From: Roseitranquillus sp963776845
GTDB taxonomy: Bacteria; Pseudomonadota; Alphaproteobacteria; Rhodobacterales; Rhodobacteraceae
Assembly: GCA_963776845.1 (NCBI GenBank)
Contig: CAVZOJ010000001.1
Location: forward strand, 1-64,000
Direction: 5' to 3'
DNA: 64,000 bases
Shown here: piece after piece, positions 1-9,008 of the stretch
Numbering within the stretch: position 1 is the stretch's first letter
Layout of the letters: each line of letters begins with the position of its first letter
The notes under the pieces: model-generated
Databases searched by the model: none
The model's input: the letters and a program-made list of their open reading frames with translations, nothing else
Told to the model about the DNA's origin: nothing
Position numbers and translations under genes: made by a program

Positions 1-1
1 G

Positions 2-1108
2 GGGATCGAGCCGGACGGCACCCTCGAATGGTTCCAGCAGGCCTTCTCGTTCAACAACTGGCAGAACACACTCGCGACGCCCGAGGAGCTCGAGCGCATC
101 CTCGACCGGGTGGAAGCCGGCCTGCGGGACGGCGGCATTGGGATCGGCGTCAACGCGGGCTACGCGCCGGGCTACGGCCGCAAGGAATACTATGCGCTGG
201 CCCAGCTGGCCGCCCGGCACGATGTGCCGACCTTCACTCATGTCCGCTACCTCAGCGTCATCGAACCGCTGAGCGCCTTCGAGGCACTCGAAGAAGTGGT
301 AGCGCTGTCGGCGGCGACCGGCGCCCACATGCACGTCTGCCACCTGAACAGCAGCGCCGGGCGCGATGTCGAAATCTGCGCCGAACTCCTCAAGGGCGCC
401 CAGGCGCGGGGCCTTCCGATCAGCGTGGAGGCCTATCCCTACGGCGCCGGCTCCTCCGCCGTCGGGGCAGAGCTCTACCGCGGCGACTGGCTGGAGCGCT
501 GGGGTGCGCCGGATGCCTCGAGTCTCGAGTTCAATGGCGTCCCGCTCACGCAGGAGAAGATCGACGAGCTACAGGCCAGCGAGCCCGGCGCCGTGGTCGT
601 CATGCATTTCCTGCGCCCGGACGACAGCGAGGAGGACCGCCGGCTCCTCGATCTCTCCGTCCTCTACCCGGGTGCGGCCATCGCGTCCGACGCCATGCCC
701 TGGGCCGCGGGAGCCTACCTTGTCGAAGGCGATGTCTGGCCGCTCCCCGAAGGCGCCTTCGCCCATCCGCGCTCCTCGGGGTGCTACGCCCGGTTCCTCG
801 GCCGCTGGGTGCGCGACAGGCAGGCGATCCCCCTGTCGGAGGCGCTCGCCAAGACGAGCCTGATCCCGGCGCAAATCCTCGAGACCTCGACCCCGCAGAT
901 GCGGTCGAAAGGCCGGCTTCAGGTCGGAGCGGATGCCGATATCGTCGTCTTCGACCTCTCCACCATCGAGGACAGGGCGACCTTCGTGGCACCGGCGCAG
1001 CTGTCGGTCGGCGTGCGTCAACTGGTCGTGAACGGGACGCCGGTGATCCGCGACGGCGCGCGGCAGGGCGATGTGCGTTCGGGACGCGCCGTACGGCGCC
1101 TGGTCTGA
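2..1108 (+). CDS. Amidohydrolase, N-acyl-D-amino-acid deacylase/D-aminoacylase type (5' truncated by window)
   Basis: The frame is open from the first bases of the window, so the N-terminus lies outside it. The visible 368 residues form the C-terminal two thirds of a D-aminoacylase-like metal-dependent hydrolase: FTHVRYLS and HMHVCHLNSS give the histidines of the TIM-barrel metal site, AYPYGAGSS follows, and IASDAMPW carries the conserved catalytic Asp, followed by HPRSSGCYARFLG. The tail (GADADIVVFDL, then VVNGTPVIRDG) is the small beta-sandwich domain typical of amidohydrolases. Family members remove N-acyl groups from D-amino acids or act on related amides; the substrate here cannot be read from sequence. 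The stop is 1 base from the GTG start of the CobW-type gene, so the two are probably co-transcribed. Confidence 0.85.
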   Translation, partial: GIEPDGTLEWFQQAFSFNNWQNTLATPEELERILDRVEAGLRDGGIGIGVNAGYAPGYGRKEYYALAQLAARHDVPTFTHVRYLSVIEPLSAFEALEEVVALSAATGAHMHVCHLNSSAGRDVEICAELLKGAQARGLPISVEAYPYGAGSSAVGAELYRGDWLERWGAPDASSLEFNGVPLTQEKIDELQASEPGAVVVMHFLRPDDSEEDRRLLDLSVLYPGAAIASDAMPWAAGAYLVEGDVWPLPEGAFAHPRSSGCYARFLGRWVRDRQAIPLSEALAKTSLIPAQILETSTPQMRSKGRLQVGADADIVVFDLSTIEDRATFVAPAQLSVGVRQLVVNGTPVIRDGARQGDVRSGRAVRRLV

Positions 1109-1109
1109 G

Positions 1110-2009
1110 GTGATCGTGCCGGTCACGCTCGTCACCGGCTTCCTCGGGGCCGGCAAGACGACGCTGCTCTCCCATGTCCTGCATGACCCTCAGGGACTGA
1201 GACTTGCGGTGCTCGTCAACGACCTCGGCGCGGTGAACATCGACGCAGAGATCCTGCGCGACGCGGGCGAGGACATCGTGCCGCTCGAGAACGGCTGCAT
1301 CTGCTGCAGCCTGAGCCAGGGGCTGCTCGCGGCGGTGACGAAGGTCCTGCGACGGCCCGACCCGCCCGACGGCATTCTTATCGAGGCATCCGGCGTGTCC
1401 GATCCTTTCGAGATCGCAGAGACGCTGGCCGACCCGGAACTCGGGCCCTACGCGCCGCTTGACGGGGTCGTGGCGGTCATCGATGCGGAGAGGATGCGCG
1501 CCCCCGATCCGGAGATCCTGCCTCTTGCGCGGCGGCAGGTCGCCTGCGCGGGCCTAGTGCTACTCAACAAGGCCGATCTGGCCAAAGGCGGGGACGCGGC
1601 GCACGCCTGGGTGCGGTCGGTCTCCGCGAACGTACCGATCGTGACCACGGAGTACGCATCCGTCCCGCTGCCGACGCTGTTCGGCATCGGTCTAAAAGAT
1701 GATGCGATTACGGACGGGGCGGACGTCCCCTCCTTCGAAAGCATGACCTTCAGGTCGACGAACCCGATACCCCTCCGGCGCCTTCACGCTCTTCTGGCTG
1801 CTCTTCCGCGCGGTGTCGTGCGGGTGAAGGGCATCCTCAACCTTGCCGAGAAGCCAGGCCACCGGTGCCTCGTGCAGGTCTCCGCAGGCCAAGCGACCGT
1901 GACGGTCGGCCAACCATGGGAGGAAAACGAGGCCGAGACCCGGCTTGTCTTCATCGGCCTCTCTGGCGCCGTGAGTAAGCGCCGTATCGCGGAAGGCCTC
2001 GCTTCTTGA
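1110..2009 (+). CDS. CobW/COG0523 family GTPase (metal chaperone-like)
   Basis: Start taken as GTG at 1110, directly after the upstream stop; an ATG at 1071 would add 13 residues and overlap the amidohydrolase. With the GTG start the Walker A motif GFLGAGKT sits at residues 10-17, where this family has it. The signature metal-binding CxCC motif (ENGCICC) is at about 63-66, EASGVSDP is the switch/Walker B region, and NKAD near 150 is the guanine-specificity motif. The C-terminal CobW_C domain (VRVKGILNL) is present. COG0523 GTPases deliver zinc, cobalt or other metals to client enzymes. Coupling to a metal-dependent amidohydrolase suggests this one serves that enzyme; this is inference from position. 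Length (299 aa) is usual. Confidence 0.88.
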   Translation: MIVPVTLVTGFLGAGKTTLLSHVLHDPQGLRLAVLVNDLGAVNIDAEILRDAGEDIVPLENGCICCSLSQGLLAAVTKVLRRPDPPDGILIEASGVSDPFEIAETLADPELGPYAPLDGVVAVIDAERMRAPDPEILPLARRQVACAGLVLLNKADLAKGGDAAHAWVRSVSANVPIVTTEYASVPLPTLFGIGLKDDAITDGADVPSFESMTFRSTNPIPLRRLHALLAALPRGVVRVKGILNLAEKPGHRCLVQVSAGQATVTVGQPWEENEAETRLVFIGLSGAVSKRRIAEGLAS

Positions 2010-2575
2010 TTGACCCATGAGAGTGAAGCAGCCCGCGATTGAGGGGTGCGCCGTGTTGCTGCAGCGGTCAGTACCCAATTCTCGCCGATAGTCGGTGGGC
2101 CCGGTCTCTCTGCCCACTTGGAATGCGCAGTCGCGGCCATGAGTGGCCTAAGTGGTCACTCAGGCCGCACGTAGCGAAGGCCTGAATTCCGCTCCTTCTT
2201 ACCTGATGCTGCTCTCGGGACGAAGGTCTCAGTGGTGAAGGTTTTCCGATGCGGGCCGCGGCGGGCGCGTGGGTCCGGTCGTTGACCTCGGCCCGCGTTG
2301 GAAAACCTCCCAAGGAGGAAGCCGCGGGGGTTTGGCGATGGTCTATGGGGAAAGCGCAGCGGCGTCGCTTGGGTCGGTACGGGATCTCGGGAGCGATAGG
2401 CGGTCTGGGAGCAGCGGCGGGACGCTGTTCCGCATGCTGGGCGAAGCGTGCTGTAGGGTCGCGCTGCCGGATCGAGGCCGGCATTGCGGCACGGCGGAGC
2501 GGAGGCGCAGCCTGAGGTTGTTCCGGACTGACGTGCTGGTCCGGAGCGGAGTCATCGGCGGTGATGGCCCTGTCA

Positions 2576-3879
2576 TCATGCGGCAACCCTCCGTGGTGGA
2601 GCCCGGGTCGTCGGGCGCTCGCCGCGCCGGAACGTCTCGATGATCCGCATCGGCCCACCGCAATCGGGGTAAGGTTCTCTCAGGCTCAACGGCGGGGCGG
2701 TTTCGATGTCGGCCGCTGCGTCGGCTTCCGCGGGCGCCCGGGCACCGAGAAGGTCTCGGACTCTGGCGAGGGTGTCCTTGCGGCCCGCTCCGGCGAGCAG
2801 GCCGTAGTGCCGGATGCGGTGAAAGCCGTCGGGCAGGATGTGGATCAGGAACCGCCGGATGAACTCGTCGGTCGAGAGCCGCATGACCTTCATCCGATCG
2901 CCGCTCTTGATCCGGTAGTCCTTCCAGCAGAACGCAACGGTATCGGCGTCGGCGCTGACGAGGCGACTGTTAGAGATCGCGACGCGGTGGGTGTAGGCTG
3001 AGATAGGCGAGCACCGCCTCGGGCCCGCCGAAGGCAGGCTTGGCATAGACCACCCACTCGACCTTGCGCAGCTGCGCGAGCCAGGCGGCGAAGGCGGCGG
3101 CGTCCGCCAGGCCCGCGAGGTCGCCGAAGAAGGCGAGCTTGCCGGCGCCGTGCAGCGCCGAGAGCCCCTCCAGGAACAGGCGCCGGAACAGTCGGGACAG
3201 CACCCGGACCGGAAGGAGGAAGCCCGGCCGGCAGGCGATCCAACGGGTGCCGTCGGGCGACAGGCCGCCGCCCGGCACGATCATGTGGACGTGCGGATGA
3301 TGGGGTTGGGCCGAAGGCGTGCCTTCGGCACGACGCCGAGCCCCAGGTGTGCAGCACGCTGGTCATGCCGATCCGGGCGCCGAGATGCCTGGGATCGGCG
3401 GCGATGGTGGTCAGTGTCTCGGCGTTCGCCAATGTCTCTCGGACCATTGGCGTTCCATTGGCTCACCCTTGAACAGCAGGCCGTAGACCGCCTTCTTGTT
3501 CCAGTACGCGATCCGGGCGATCTCCGCCGGCACGGTGAAGACGACGTGGAAGTACTCGACAGGGAGCAGGTCCTCGGCCCGCGCCGCCATCCAGTCCCGC
3601 GCCGCGTTCGCCGGGCTTACGCGGCCGCACCGCGGCCACGGTCCCGGCTCACCCTGTTCACTTCGGACAGTGCCGGTTCTTGCAGGAGTTGTAGGCGATG
3701 TGTCGGTGACCGCACTTCGTGCACGCCGCCACATGCCCGCCGAGCGCTTCGGTGCGGCAGGTCTCGATCGCCGACATGACCTTGAGCTGGGCGAGGCTCA
3801 CGTGCCCGGCATGGGCTCGCCGCCACGCGGGGCCATGCTCACGGAAGATGTCGGCCAGCTCCAGCCTGGACCGGGCCAC
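2576..3879 (-). pseudogene. IS91-family transposase, broken (copy A)
   Basis: From a GTG at 3879, the first 73 codons encode the IS91 N-terminal zinc-binding region (CTKCGHRHIAYNSCKNRHCPK), then a stop follows. Later blocks in other frames are recognisable: ARDWMAARAEDLLP, VEYFHVVFTVP, the HUH motif HHPHVHMIVPGGG, and the C-terminal zinc ribbon (PYPDCGGPMR). Between these blocks lie short palindromic segments (3610-3648, 3427-3452, 3310-3329) that shift the frame. A further 2-base deletion near 2997 separates the HUH half from the C-terminus, unlike copy B. The catalytic protein cannot be made as one chain without recoding. Confidence 0.85.
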
Positions 3880-3891
3880 TCCGGCGGACCG

Positions 3892-4824
3892 TCACTCCAA
3901 ACTCCGCTTCACCGTCTCATGCTGGAGCTTTGCCAGCATGTCGTAGGGGCTGACCGTGTCGCGGATCGTCTTGGTGGCGACATGGGTGTACTGCGCCGTC
4001 GTCGTCAGCTTTGCATGGCCGAGCAGCACCTGGATGACGCGCACGTCGGTGTTGGCCTCGAGCAGGTGCGTGGCGAAGCTGTGGCGGAGCGTGTGCAGCG
4101 TCGCCGGCTTGGCGATGCCGGCCATGTGCTTGGCTGACGTGAAGGCGCGGTTCAGCTGCCGCGGCGAGATCGGGTTGATCCTGGGCTTGCCGGGGAACAG
4201 CCAGCCCTCGGGCCGGGCCTCGCGCCACCACGCGCGCAGGAGGTCCAGGAGAGCCGGCGACAGCATCACCTTACGGTCCTTCCGTCCCTTGCCCTGCTCA
4301 ACGTGGATCAGCATCCGATCGCTGTCGTCGTGTCGAAGACGCGCCTCCGGCACGATGTCGCCGATCTTGAGGTTGCAGACCTCGGCGGCCCTGAGACCGG
4401 CGCCGTACGAGATGCTGAGCGCGGCGCGGTACTTCAGCCCCGGTCCCGGCGCGGCCATCAGCAGGTCGTTCGGGAACATGCCCCTCACCCTCCTCGACGC
4501 TGAACACCACGGGCAGCTTCCGCGGCTCGGTGCGGAGCTGCATGTACCGCTTCATCTCCTCGCGGCCGCAGGTCATGCCGAAAAAGAACCTGAGCGCGAT
4601 GATCCGGGCATTGAACGTCGAGGGCGTGATCCCGGCGTCGGTCATGTGCAGCTGGTAGGCCCGCAGGTCTTCCGGGCCGGCGGTATCCGGCGAGCGCTTG
4701 ATGAACGCGGCGAAATCCTTGATCGCCCGGATATGCGCCCGGCTCGGGCCTTCTCGCCCATGCCCCTGATCCGCATGTCCTCGATCATCCGCTGCCGCAG
4801 CGGCGTGGTCCTCTCCTCTGTCAC
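3892..4824 (-). pseudogene. Tyrosine recombinase/integrase of IS91-like element, broken (copy A)
   Basis: Starts at GTG 4824 behind an AGGAG-type ribosome site. The N-terminal core-binding part (RQRMIEDMRIRGMGEK, then AHIRAIKDFAAFIKRS in another frame) and the catalytic part are separated by two frame breaks, near 4745 and near 4485. The catalytic domain carries the GLRAAEV arginine motif, LRHSFATHLLE with the H-x-x-R-type motif, and LLGHAKLTTTAQYTHV with the nucleophile Tyr. In intact relatives this protein (about 300 aa) precedes the HUH transposase in the same element. Same disruptions as copy B. Confidence 0.85.
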
Positions 4825-4837
4825 GGGAGCCTCCTGT

Positions 4838-4866
4838 CCGACGATTGAGAAGGCCACAATCGTCAG
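4838..4866. promoter_or_regulatory. Inverted repeat upstream of recombinase gene, copy A
   Basis: Arms CCGACGATTG and CAATCGTCAG face each other across 9 bases just upstream of the recombinase GTG. One position of the arm is changed relative to copy B, where the 10-base arms match perfectly. Position suits an operator or the terminal structure of the element; function is inferred. Confidence 0.5.
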
Positions 4867-4954
4867 ACCTGACGACGCGATCGGAGAAGCGCAGGTGTCG
4901 GGTCAGCAGCCACCCATCTCAGCTCGCGCCATTGCCGCGCGAGCGGCTTCGTCC

Positions 4955-5110
4955 TCGGGCTCCGAGCCGCCTTGCGGCAGCGCGGCGAGCAAGGCGCCGA
5001 GTTGGGTCGTTCCATCGACGTGGGCGGCCAAATGCTACCCTTCGCGCCCACCAATACGCCGCGCAGCAGCGATTGTTGAAGCGGCCATTCGCGCCTCTCA
5101 GCAGCACTGG
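4955..5110 (+). repeat. Dispersed intergenic repeat, copy 1
   Basis: This stretch begins gggctccgagccgccttgcg and ends with ggccattcgcgcc followed by cagcagc. The segment at 7050-7205 has the same beginning and the same ending about 145 bases apart, with a less similar middle. The end resembles the core seen at 40885-40980 and 51790-51895. Copy A of the IS91-like element ends directly at its left edge. Confidence 0.6.
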
Positions 5111-5201
5111 ATATGATCGATGGCCCGCTATGACGAACCGGCTATTCGCACTCGCGCGCCAGATGTTTGCTTGGGCTACAGCTCGGCACACATGGGGCGT
5201 T

Positions 5202-6278
5202 CTATTCACCCCATGCCGCCACGTGGTGGCCCCCATAGACCATCCTTCGGATCATCGGAAAGGCGAGCGACGAGGTAAAACCATCGGTCGGCTTGCTGAC
5301 TTCGTTCAGCCGGTCCATCTGATCGTCGGTCAGACGGATGCTCGCCGCCGCGATGTTGCCAGTCAGCTGCGCCACCGTGCGCGCACCGACGATGGTAGAA
5401 GCGACACCCGGACGCGCCATCGTCCAGGCAAGCGCCGCCTGCGCCGGATCGCAGTCCAGTTCGGCAGCAACGTCCCGGAGTGTGTCGAGGATTTTCCAGT
5501 TGCGCCCCGTGAACTTGCTGTCGCCGAACGGGTTCGCACCGCTCAGGCGGCCGGTGTCGGCGGTATCGTCTCGCTCGTATTTGCCCGTCAGGAACCCGCC
5601 GGCAAGCGGGCTCCAGGGCATGACGCCCATTCCCCCCTCGCGCGCGGCGGGGAAATGCTCTGCCTCCACGTCCCGCGCAACCAGCGAGTATTCCACCTGC
5701 AACGCGATCGGGCCCGGCACTCGGCGCTCGGTCGCGATCGTCGCGGCCTTCATCGCAACCCAGGCGGGCATGTCGGAGAAGGCGTAGTGGCGGATTTTCC
5801 CGGCGCGCACCAGATCGCCCAGGGTTTGCACGATCTCTTCCACGGGGGTGACGCCATCCCAGATGTGCATCCAGTAGAGGTCGATATGGTCGGTGCCGAG
5901 ACGTTCGAGCGACGCGTCCAGCGCGCGGTGGATGTTCTTGGACCCCGCCCCGCCAGCATGGGGATTGCCGCCGCCGCCCGCGGTTCGGGTCAGGGGGCTG
6001 CTCGACCCGTTGAAGCCGAACTTGGTGGCCAGCACGATGCCGTCGCGGGATTTGGACTCGCGGATGAACTTGCCGACGAATTCTTCGCTGACACCGCCGG
6101 AATATATGTCTGCTGTATCGACGAAGTTGCCGCCTGCGTCCCGGTAGGCGTTGAAGATTTCGCGCGACGCCGCTTCGTCCGCGCCCCAGTCGCCGGGGCC
6201 GAAGGTCATCGTGCCGAGGCAAAGAGGGCTGACGACAAGGCCGGACTGCCCGAGGGCGCGGAAATCCGTGAGGGACAT
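5202..6278 (-). CDS. Aldo/keto reductase
   Basis: 358 aa. NAD(P)H-dependent reductase of carbonyl groups, cytosolic, TIM-barrel fold. The catalytic tetrad is visible: Asp54 and Tyr59 in VDTADIY, Lys86 in LATKFG, and His in LYWMHIWD near 137. The C-terminal cofactor region STIVGARTVAQL is conserved. The start at 6278 has AAGGAG eight bases upstream. It is divergent from a TetR-family regulator, with a 22-bp palindrome between them, so local repression by that regulator is likely. Sequence type is that of the YajO/Tas-like aldo/keto reductases; the natural substrate is unknown. Confidence 0.93.
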   Translation of the reverse strand: MSLTDFRALGQSGLVVSPLCLGTMTFGPGDWGADEAASREIFNAYRDAGGNFVDTADIYSGGVSEEFVGKFIRESKSRDGIVLATKFGFNGSSSPLTRTAGGGGNPHAGGAGSKNIHRALDASLERLGTDHIDLYWMHIWDGVTPVEEIVQTLGDLVRAGKIRHYAFSDMPAWVAMKAATIATERRVPGPIALQVEYSLVARDVEAEHFPAAREGGMGVMPWSPLAGGFLTGKYERDDTADTGRLSGANPFGDSKFTGRNWKILDTLRDVAAELDCDPAQAALAWTMARPGVASTIVGARTVAQLTGNIAAASIRLTDDQMDRLNEVSKPTDGFTSSLAFPMIRRMVYGGHHVAAWGE

Positions 6279-6291
6279 GAAGGGCTCCTTG

Positions 6292-6313
6292 TTTCATATC
6301 GAACGATACGAAA
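6292..6313. promoter_or_regulatory. Palindromic operator between reductase and TetR-type gene
   Basis: TTTC-a-TATCG-aa-CGATA-c-GAAA: a 22-base imperfect palindrome with only one mismatched pair around a 2-base centre. It lies 14 bases upstream of the reductase start and 31 bases upstream of the regulator start. The geometry is typical of a TetR operator controlling both genes. Read directly from sequence; binding is inferred. Confidence 0.65.
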
Positions 6314-6343
6314 TTTCTATGGATGCCTTGAACCGGTCCGTCA

Positions 6344-6991
6344 ATGAATTTAATAGTCGTCGCTATGGAAGACCCTCACACGCCGCGCCGCAAGACCGGC
6401 CGCCCCTTGTCCTTCGACCGGGACGCCGCGCTCGAAAAGGCGATGCTCGCGTTCTGGGAAAGCGGCTACGAGACGACCTCGATCAGCGACCTGACCGCTG
6501 CAATGGGTGTGACGGCGCCCAGCATCTACACCGCGTTCGGCGACAAGAAGCGATTGTTCCTCGAAGCGATGCGGCGCTACGCGGGCGATCCGGACGATCT
6601 CGAGAAAGCGTTCGCCTGCGCACCGACCGCGAGGGATGCGGTGACGGGCATGATCGAGAACGCGGCGAAGCTCTTCACCGGGGAGCTCACCCCGAAGGGA
6701 TGCCTGCTCGCAAGTGCGGCGGCCACCGGATCGAAGGATGCCGCGGATGTGCGGGAAGCTGCGGCGCAGGAGAGACGAGCTATCCGAGCGATCATCATCA
6801 GACGTGTCGAAAGAGACATCGCAGCGGGGCTTCTGCCACCAAAGACGCCGCCCTGCGTCCTCGCCGACCTCGCCCTTGCCGTGACGCAGGGCATGTCCGT
6901 CCTTGCCCGCGACGGTGCGGATCGGGACACGCTACTGGCCGTTGCCCGCGCGTCGATGACGAGTTGGCCAGACTCGACGATCGAGAGATAG
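6344..6991 (+). CDS. TetR/AcrR family transcriptional regulator
   Basis: 215 aa from ATG 6344; an internal ATG at 6365 gives 208 aa and starts nearer the usual TetR beginning (RRKTGRPLSFDRDAAL). The N-terminal TetR helix-turn-helix is clear: ALEKAMLAFWESGYETTSISDLTAAMGVTAPSIYTAFGDKKRLF in pieces gives helix 1 to helix 3. The C-terminus is a ligand-binding helical domain of the type found beside reductases. Divergent from the aldo/keto reductase, so it probably represses it and itself through the palindrome at 6292-6313, released by a small electrophile or carbonyl compound; the inducer is inferred only from context. Confidence 0.9.
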   Translation: MNLIVVAMEDPHTPRRKTGRPLSFDRDAALEKAMLAFWESGYETTSISDLTAAMGVTAPSIYTAFGDKKRLFLEAMRRYAGDPDDLEKAFACAPTARDAVTGMIENAAKLFTGELTPKGCLLASAAATGSKDAADVREAAAQERRAIRAIIIRRVERDIAAGLLPPKTPPCVLADLALAVTQGMSVLARDGADRDTLLAVARASMTSWPDSTIER

Positions 6992-7447
6992 GCGGACTCG
7001 TAGGACGTGCTGGAAGCCGCCATTCACCCACCTTGCAGCATTCGTTGATGTGGGCTCGGAGCCGCCTTGCGGCGCCGCGGCGGTCCGAGCGGAATGACGG
7101 GTCGCGCTATCGACGTGCTCGGCCCTCTCCTGCCTTTGGTTCGCGTTGAACTCCGCCGCGAAGCGGCGTGAATACCGGCCATTCGCCCTGGGCGCAGGAA
7201 GAAAACCGGGGCAGAACGGCGGTGGTGCGTCATTTTGTTTTGCTCTCTCGAGAGAGCTGCTCGTGGGCGTTGCGCCAGCCCAGCCGCTCTCTACTTCGGG
7301 CGTCGCCTGCCGGGTCGATCGGCTCACCCACCACTGCGACGTCGGCGAAACCGGCAACGAGTGACCGCACTCGAACGGTTCTGCGATAGCGCGTCCGAAC
7401 CGGATTTCGCCCTTAAGTCTTTCGGCCAATATCCCGGCCGGGACACA
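6992..7447. other. Intergenic stretch with a dispersed repeat
   Basis: No convincing gene. It contains the second copy of the long dispersed repeat (about 7050-7205). The frame of the next gene is open upstream through this stretch, but the arginine-rich translation and the ribosome site near 7450 argue against coding. Confidence 0.6.
7050..7205 (+). repeat. Dispersed intergenic repeat, copy 2
   Basis: Begins gggctcggagccgccttgcg and ends ggccattcgccctgggcgca, matching both ends of copy 1 at 4955-5110 over a similar total length. The middle is diverged. Confidence 0.6.
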
Positions 7448-7900
7448 ATGGAGGGCATGATGGCCAGCAGCACTCGCGACCTGGCCAAGAAACTCTATGC
7501 GGCCGGCAAAGCGTCTCGCGCCGAGCTCGAGGCGATGGAGTCGCTCGTCACGGAAAATTATCGGAGACAGGGGAGGCGGGGCATGAAAACCGAGCGACTG
7601 CAGGCATACCTCGACGACCTCGCGCGTCTCACGGTCCGGCACGGGCTGCGGCTCGATCTGGTGAAGAGCATGACGGTGATCGTGGATGTCGAGCCCGACT
7701 GGGGCGGATACGGCGTCACCGTCCGCACCGACAGGGCCGCGTACCTTGATGACCGCGCCCCGTCCGAACTGGAGGGTCTCGACCCACGGAGCCTGAGCGC
7801 GCATGAGCGGCTGCGGATCGTCGGGCGGCAGTTCGGGCCGGTGCGGCATGGGCCGTATGTCCATTGCAGAAAAGCCGACTTGGAGGCTGACGATGACTAA
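7448..7900 (+). CDS. Hypothetical protein
   Basis: 150 aa from ATG 7448; ATGs at 7457 and 7460 are alternatives, and GGAGGGC just upstream of 7460 favours a start there. No family recognised. The N-terminal half is helical and charged (STRDLAKKLYAAGKASRAELEAMESLV), the second half mixed (VDVEPDWGGYGVTVRTDRAAYLD), ending acidic (EADDD). Overlaps the next gene by 8 bases, so they are translationally coupled. Lies in the segment bounded by the two inverted IS91-like copies, which suggests acquired DNA. Confidence 0.55.
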   Translation: MEGMMASSTRDLAKKLYAAGKASRAELEAMESLVTENYRRQGRRGMKTERLQAYLDDLARLTVRHGLRLDLVKSMTVIVDVEPDWGGYGVTVRTDRAAYLDDRAPSELEGLDPRSLSAHERLRIVGRQFGPVRHGPYVHCRKADLEADDD

Positions 7901-8090
7901 CCCTCTCGAAATCACCCCGAGCTGCGGCTGCGTCTACTGTGACCTCGAGGTCGAGCATCCGGACGAGTACTGTCGGTTGCGCGGCTCTGCTGGCGCCTCC
8001 TTCGATGATTCGCTCGCCGAGGAGAACATCAACGATGAGGTCAATCAGGGCGCCGCGAACGCCCTCCGCCGCGCCCTCCTCGATGGCTAG
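7893..8090 (+). CDS. Small hypothetical protein with CGC-x2-C motif
   Basis: 65 aa, overlapping the preceding gene by 8 bases. Starts MTNPLEITPSCGCVYCDLEV: three cysteines in a C-x-C-x2-C pattern near residues 11-16, plus a fourth in EYCRLRG, which could bind a metal. The C-terminal half is acidic (DDSLAEENINDEVNQG). No family recognised. Confidence 0.5.
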   Translation: MTNPLEITPSCGCVYCDLEVEHPDEYCRLRGSAGASFDDSLAEENINDEVNQGAANALRRALLDG

Positions 8091-8126
8091 GTCAGCGCCG
8101 ACCCCCAGTCGGCCGAGGAGTATATT

Positions 8127-8486
8127 GTGCACCTGCGGGACTTGGTCGGCGCGGAGGTCATGCGCCAGCGTCTCTACGACGACCTGATCGCCGTGCAATG
8201 CTGGCTGGCATCGCGCCACACTCAGTTCGGCTACCTCGTCCTCGATCGGCACTACTCCAGCGCACCCGATGAGATCGCATATGTCATTGGGCACGGCCCG
8301 GACGACCGCGACCAACGCCGCGCCATCCGCGCCGAGGCAGAATCGGCGTTCCGTGCTCTGGGCTGGCGTATCTCGCCCGAGCCGGGGCGCGACGTTTACG
8401 ATGTGAGCGAGCCTTACCTCGACCTGTCGGCGCACCAGCGCCTGACAGCGGCGATGAGGGTGGAGAGGGCGATCGGTGGAGATTAA
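8127..8486 (+). CDS. Hypothetical protein
   Basis: 119 aa from a GTG at 8127, chosen because GAGGAG lies six bases upstream. No ATG fits as well; the first internal one is at 8160. Contains LVLDRHYSSAPDEIAYVIGHGPDDRDQRRA and ends RVERAIGGD. No family recognised. Third member of the co-directional small cluster 7448-8833. Confidence 0.5.
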   Translation: MHLRDLVGAEVMRQRLYDDLIAVQCWLASRHTQFGYLVLDRHYSSAPDEIAYVIGHGPDDRDQRRAIRAEAESAFRALGWRISPEPGRDVYDVSEPYLDLSAHQRLTAAMRVERAIGGD

Positions 8487-8833
8487 CCCCGACCTGGTTA
8501 GCTACGGCGACCCCGATCCAGGCGCCGGTCTACTACGCCGGCGTGCCCGTGGCCGGCCTCGTCCGCCTGCCTGCCGGCGGCGCCGGAGCTTCGACGACGC
8601 GTTACTATACCGCGCGCGCGATCGAAGGGCGGCTGTGGGTGATGTCGGCACATGAGCGGCTGGCTCTTCTCGTTCGCGTCCGTGCCGCCCAGAAGCGAGC
8701 GAGCGGCGACGATGACGCTCGGCGCCCGGCTGCAGGCCAGGTCACGCGAGAGGAGCCCGAGAACTCCATGCTCTCGGACGTGAAGGGCGCGTCGATCGGG
8801 CGATCGGTGAGGTACAGACGCGATAAAGATTGA
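8476..8833 (+). pseudogene. Hypothetical gene, probably frameshifted
   Basis: A GTG at 8476 overlaps the upstream gene and starts VEINPDLVSYGDP. About 14 codons on, the plausible coding frame changes to one reading IQAPVYYAGVPVAGLVRLP and continuing to a stop at 8833 (RRDKD). The first frame becomes arginine-rich after that point, as out-of-frame high-GC DNA does. A one-base indel near 8515 would join them into about 118 aa. No family recognised; could also be a start at GTG 8543. Confidence 0.35.
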
Positions 8834-8966
8834 GATCGAACCAGCCACTTCGCGGCGGTTCAGGCGCAGACGGCCCACGGACGAAGCCGCTCGCGCGGCA
8901 ATGGCGCGAGCTGAGATGGGTGGCTGCTGACCCGACACCTGCGCTTCTCTGATCGCGTCGTCAGGT

Positions 8967-8995
8967 CTGACGATTGGGGCCTTCTCAATCGTCAG
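8967..8995. promoter_or_regulatory. Perfect inverted repeat upstream of recombinase gene, copy B
   Basis: CTGACGATTG, nine bases, CAATCGTCAG: perfect 10-base arms ending 13 bases before the recombinase GTG, with AGGAGG in between. Candidate operator or terminal signal of the element. Confidence 0.55.
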
Positions 8996-9008
8996 ACAGG
9001 AGGCTCCC

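Larger units (their letters stand above)
2232..4954 (-). mobile_element. IS91-like element with tyrosine recombinase, copy A
   Basis: Reverse-oriented copy of the element at 8879-11603. Boundaries are where identity with the other copy stops: left edge gtggtgaagg at 2232, right edge ggcttcgtcc at 4954. Read on the minus strand it contains a tyrosine recombinase gene then an HUH-type transposase gene, the organisation of the integrase-carrying branch of IS91. Both genes are broken. Compared with copy B it has scattered substitutions and a 2-base deletion near 2997 that additionally splits the transposase C-terminus. No target duplication is seen, as expected for rolling-circle IS91 elements. 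The right edge abuts a copy of the dispersed intergenic repeat. Confidence 0.85.

Noticed and set aside
4845..6347. A 500-codon plus-strand frame covering the aldo/keto reductase
   Set aside because: Antisense to an intact reductase with its catalytic tetrad.
4954..8879. Integrase attachment sites at the edges of the IS91-like copies
   Set aside because: The edges (ggacgaagcc, ccttcaccac) lie where identity ends; no core repeat shared with a tRNA gene, and no GAAC/CAAG-type target is placed consistently.
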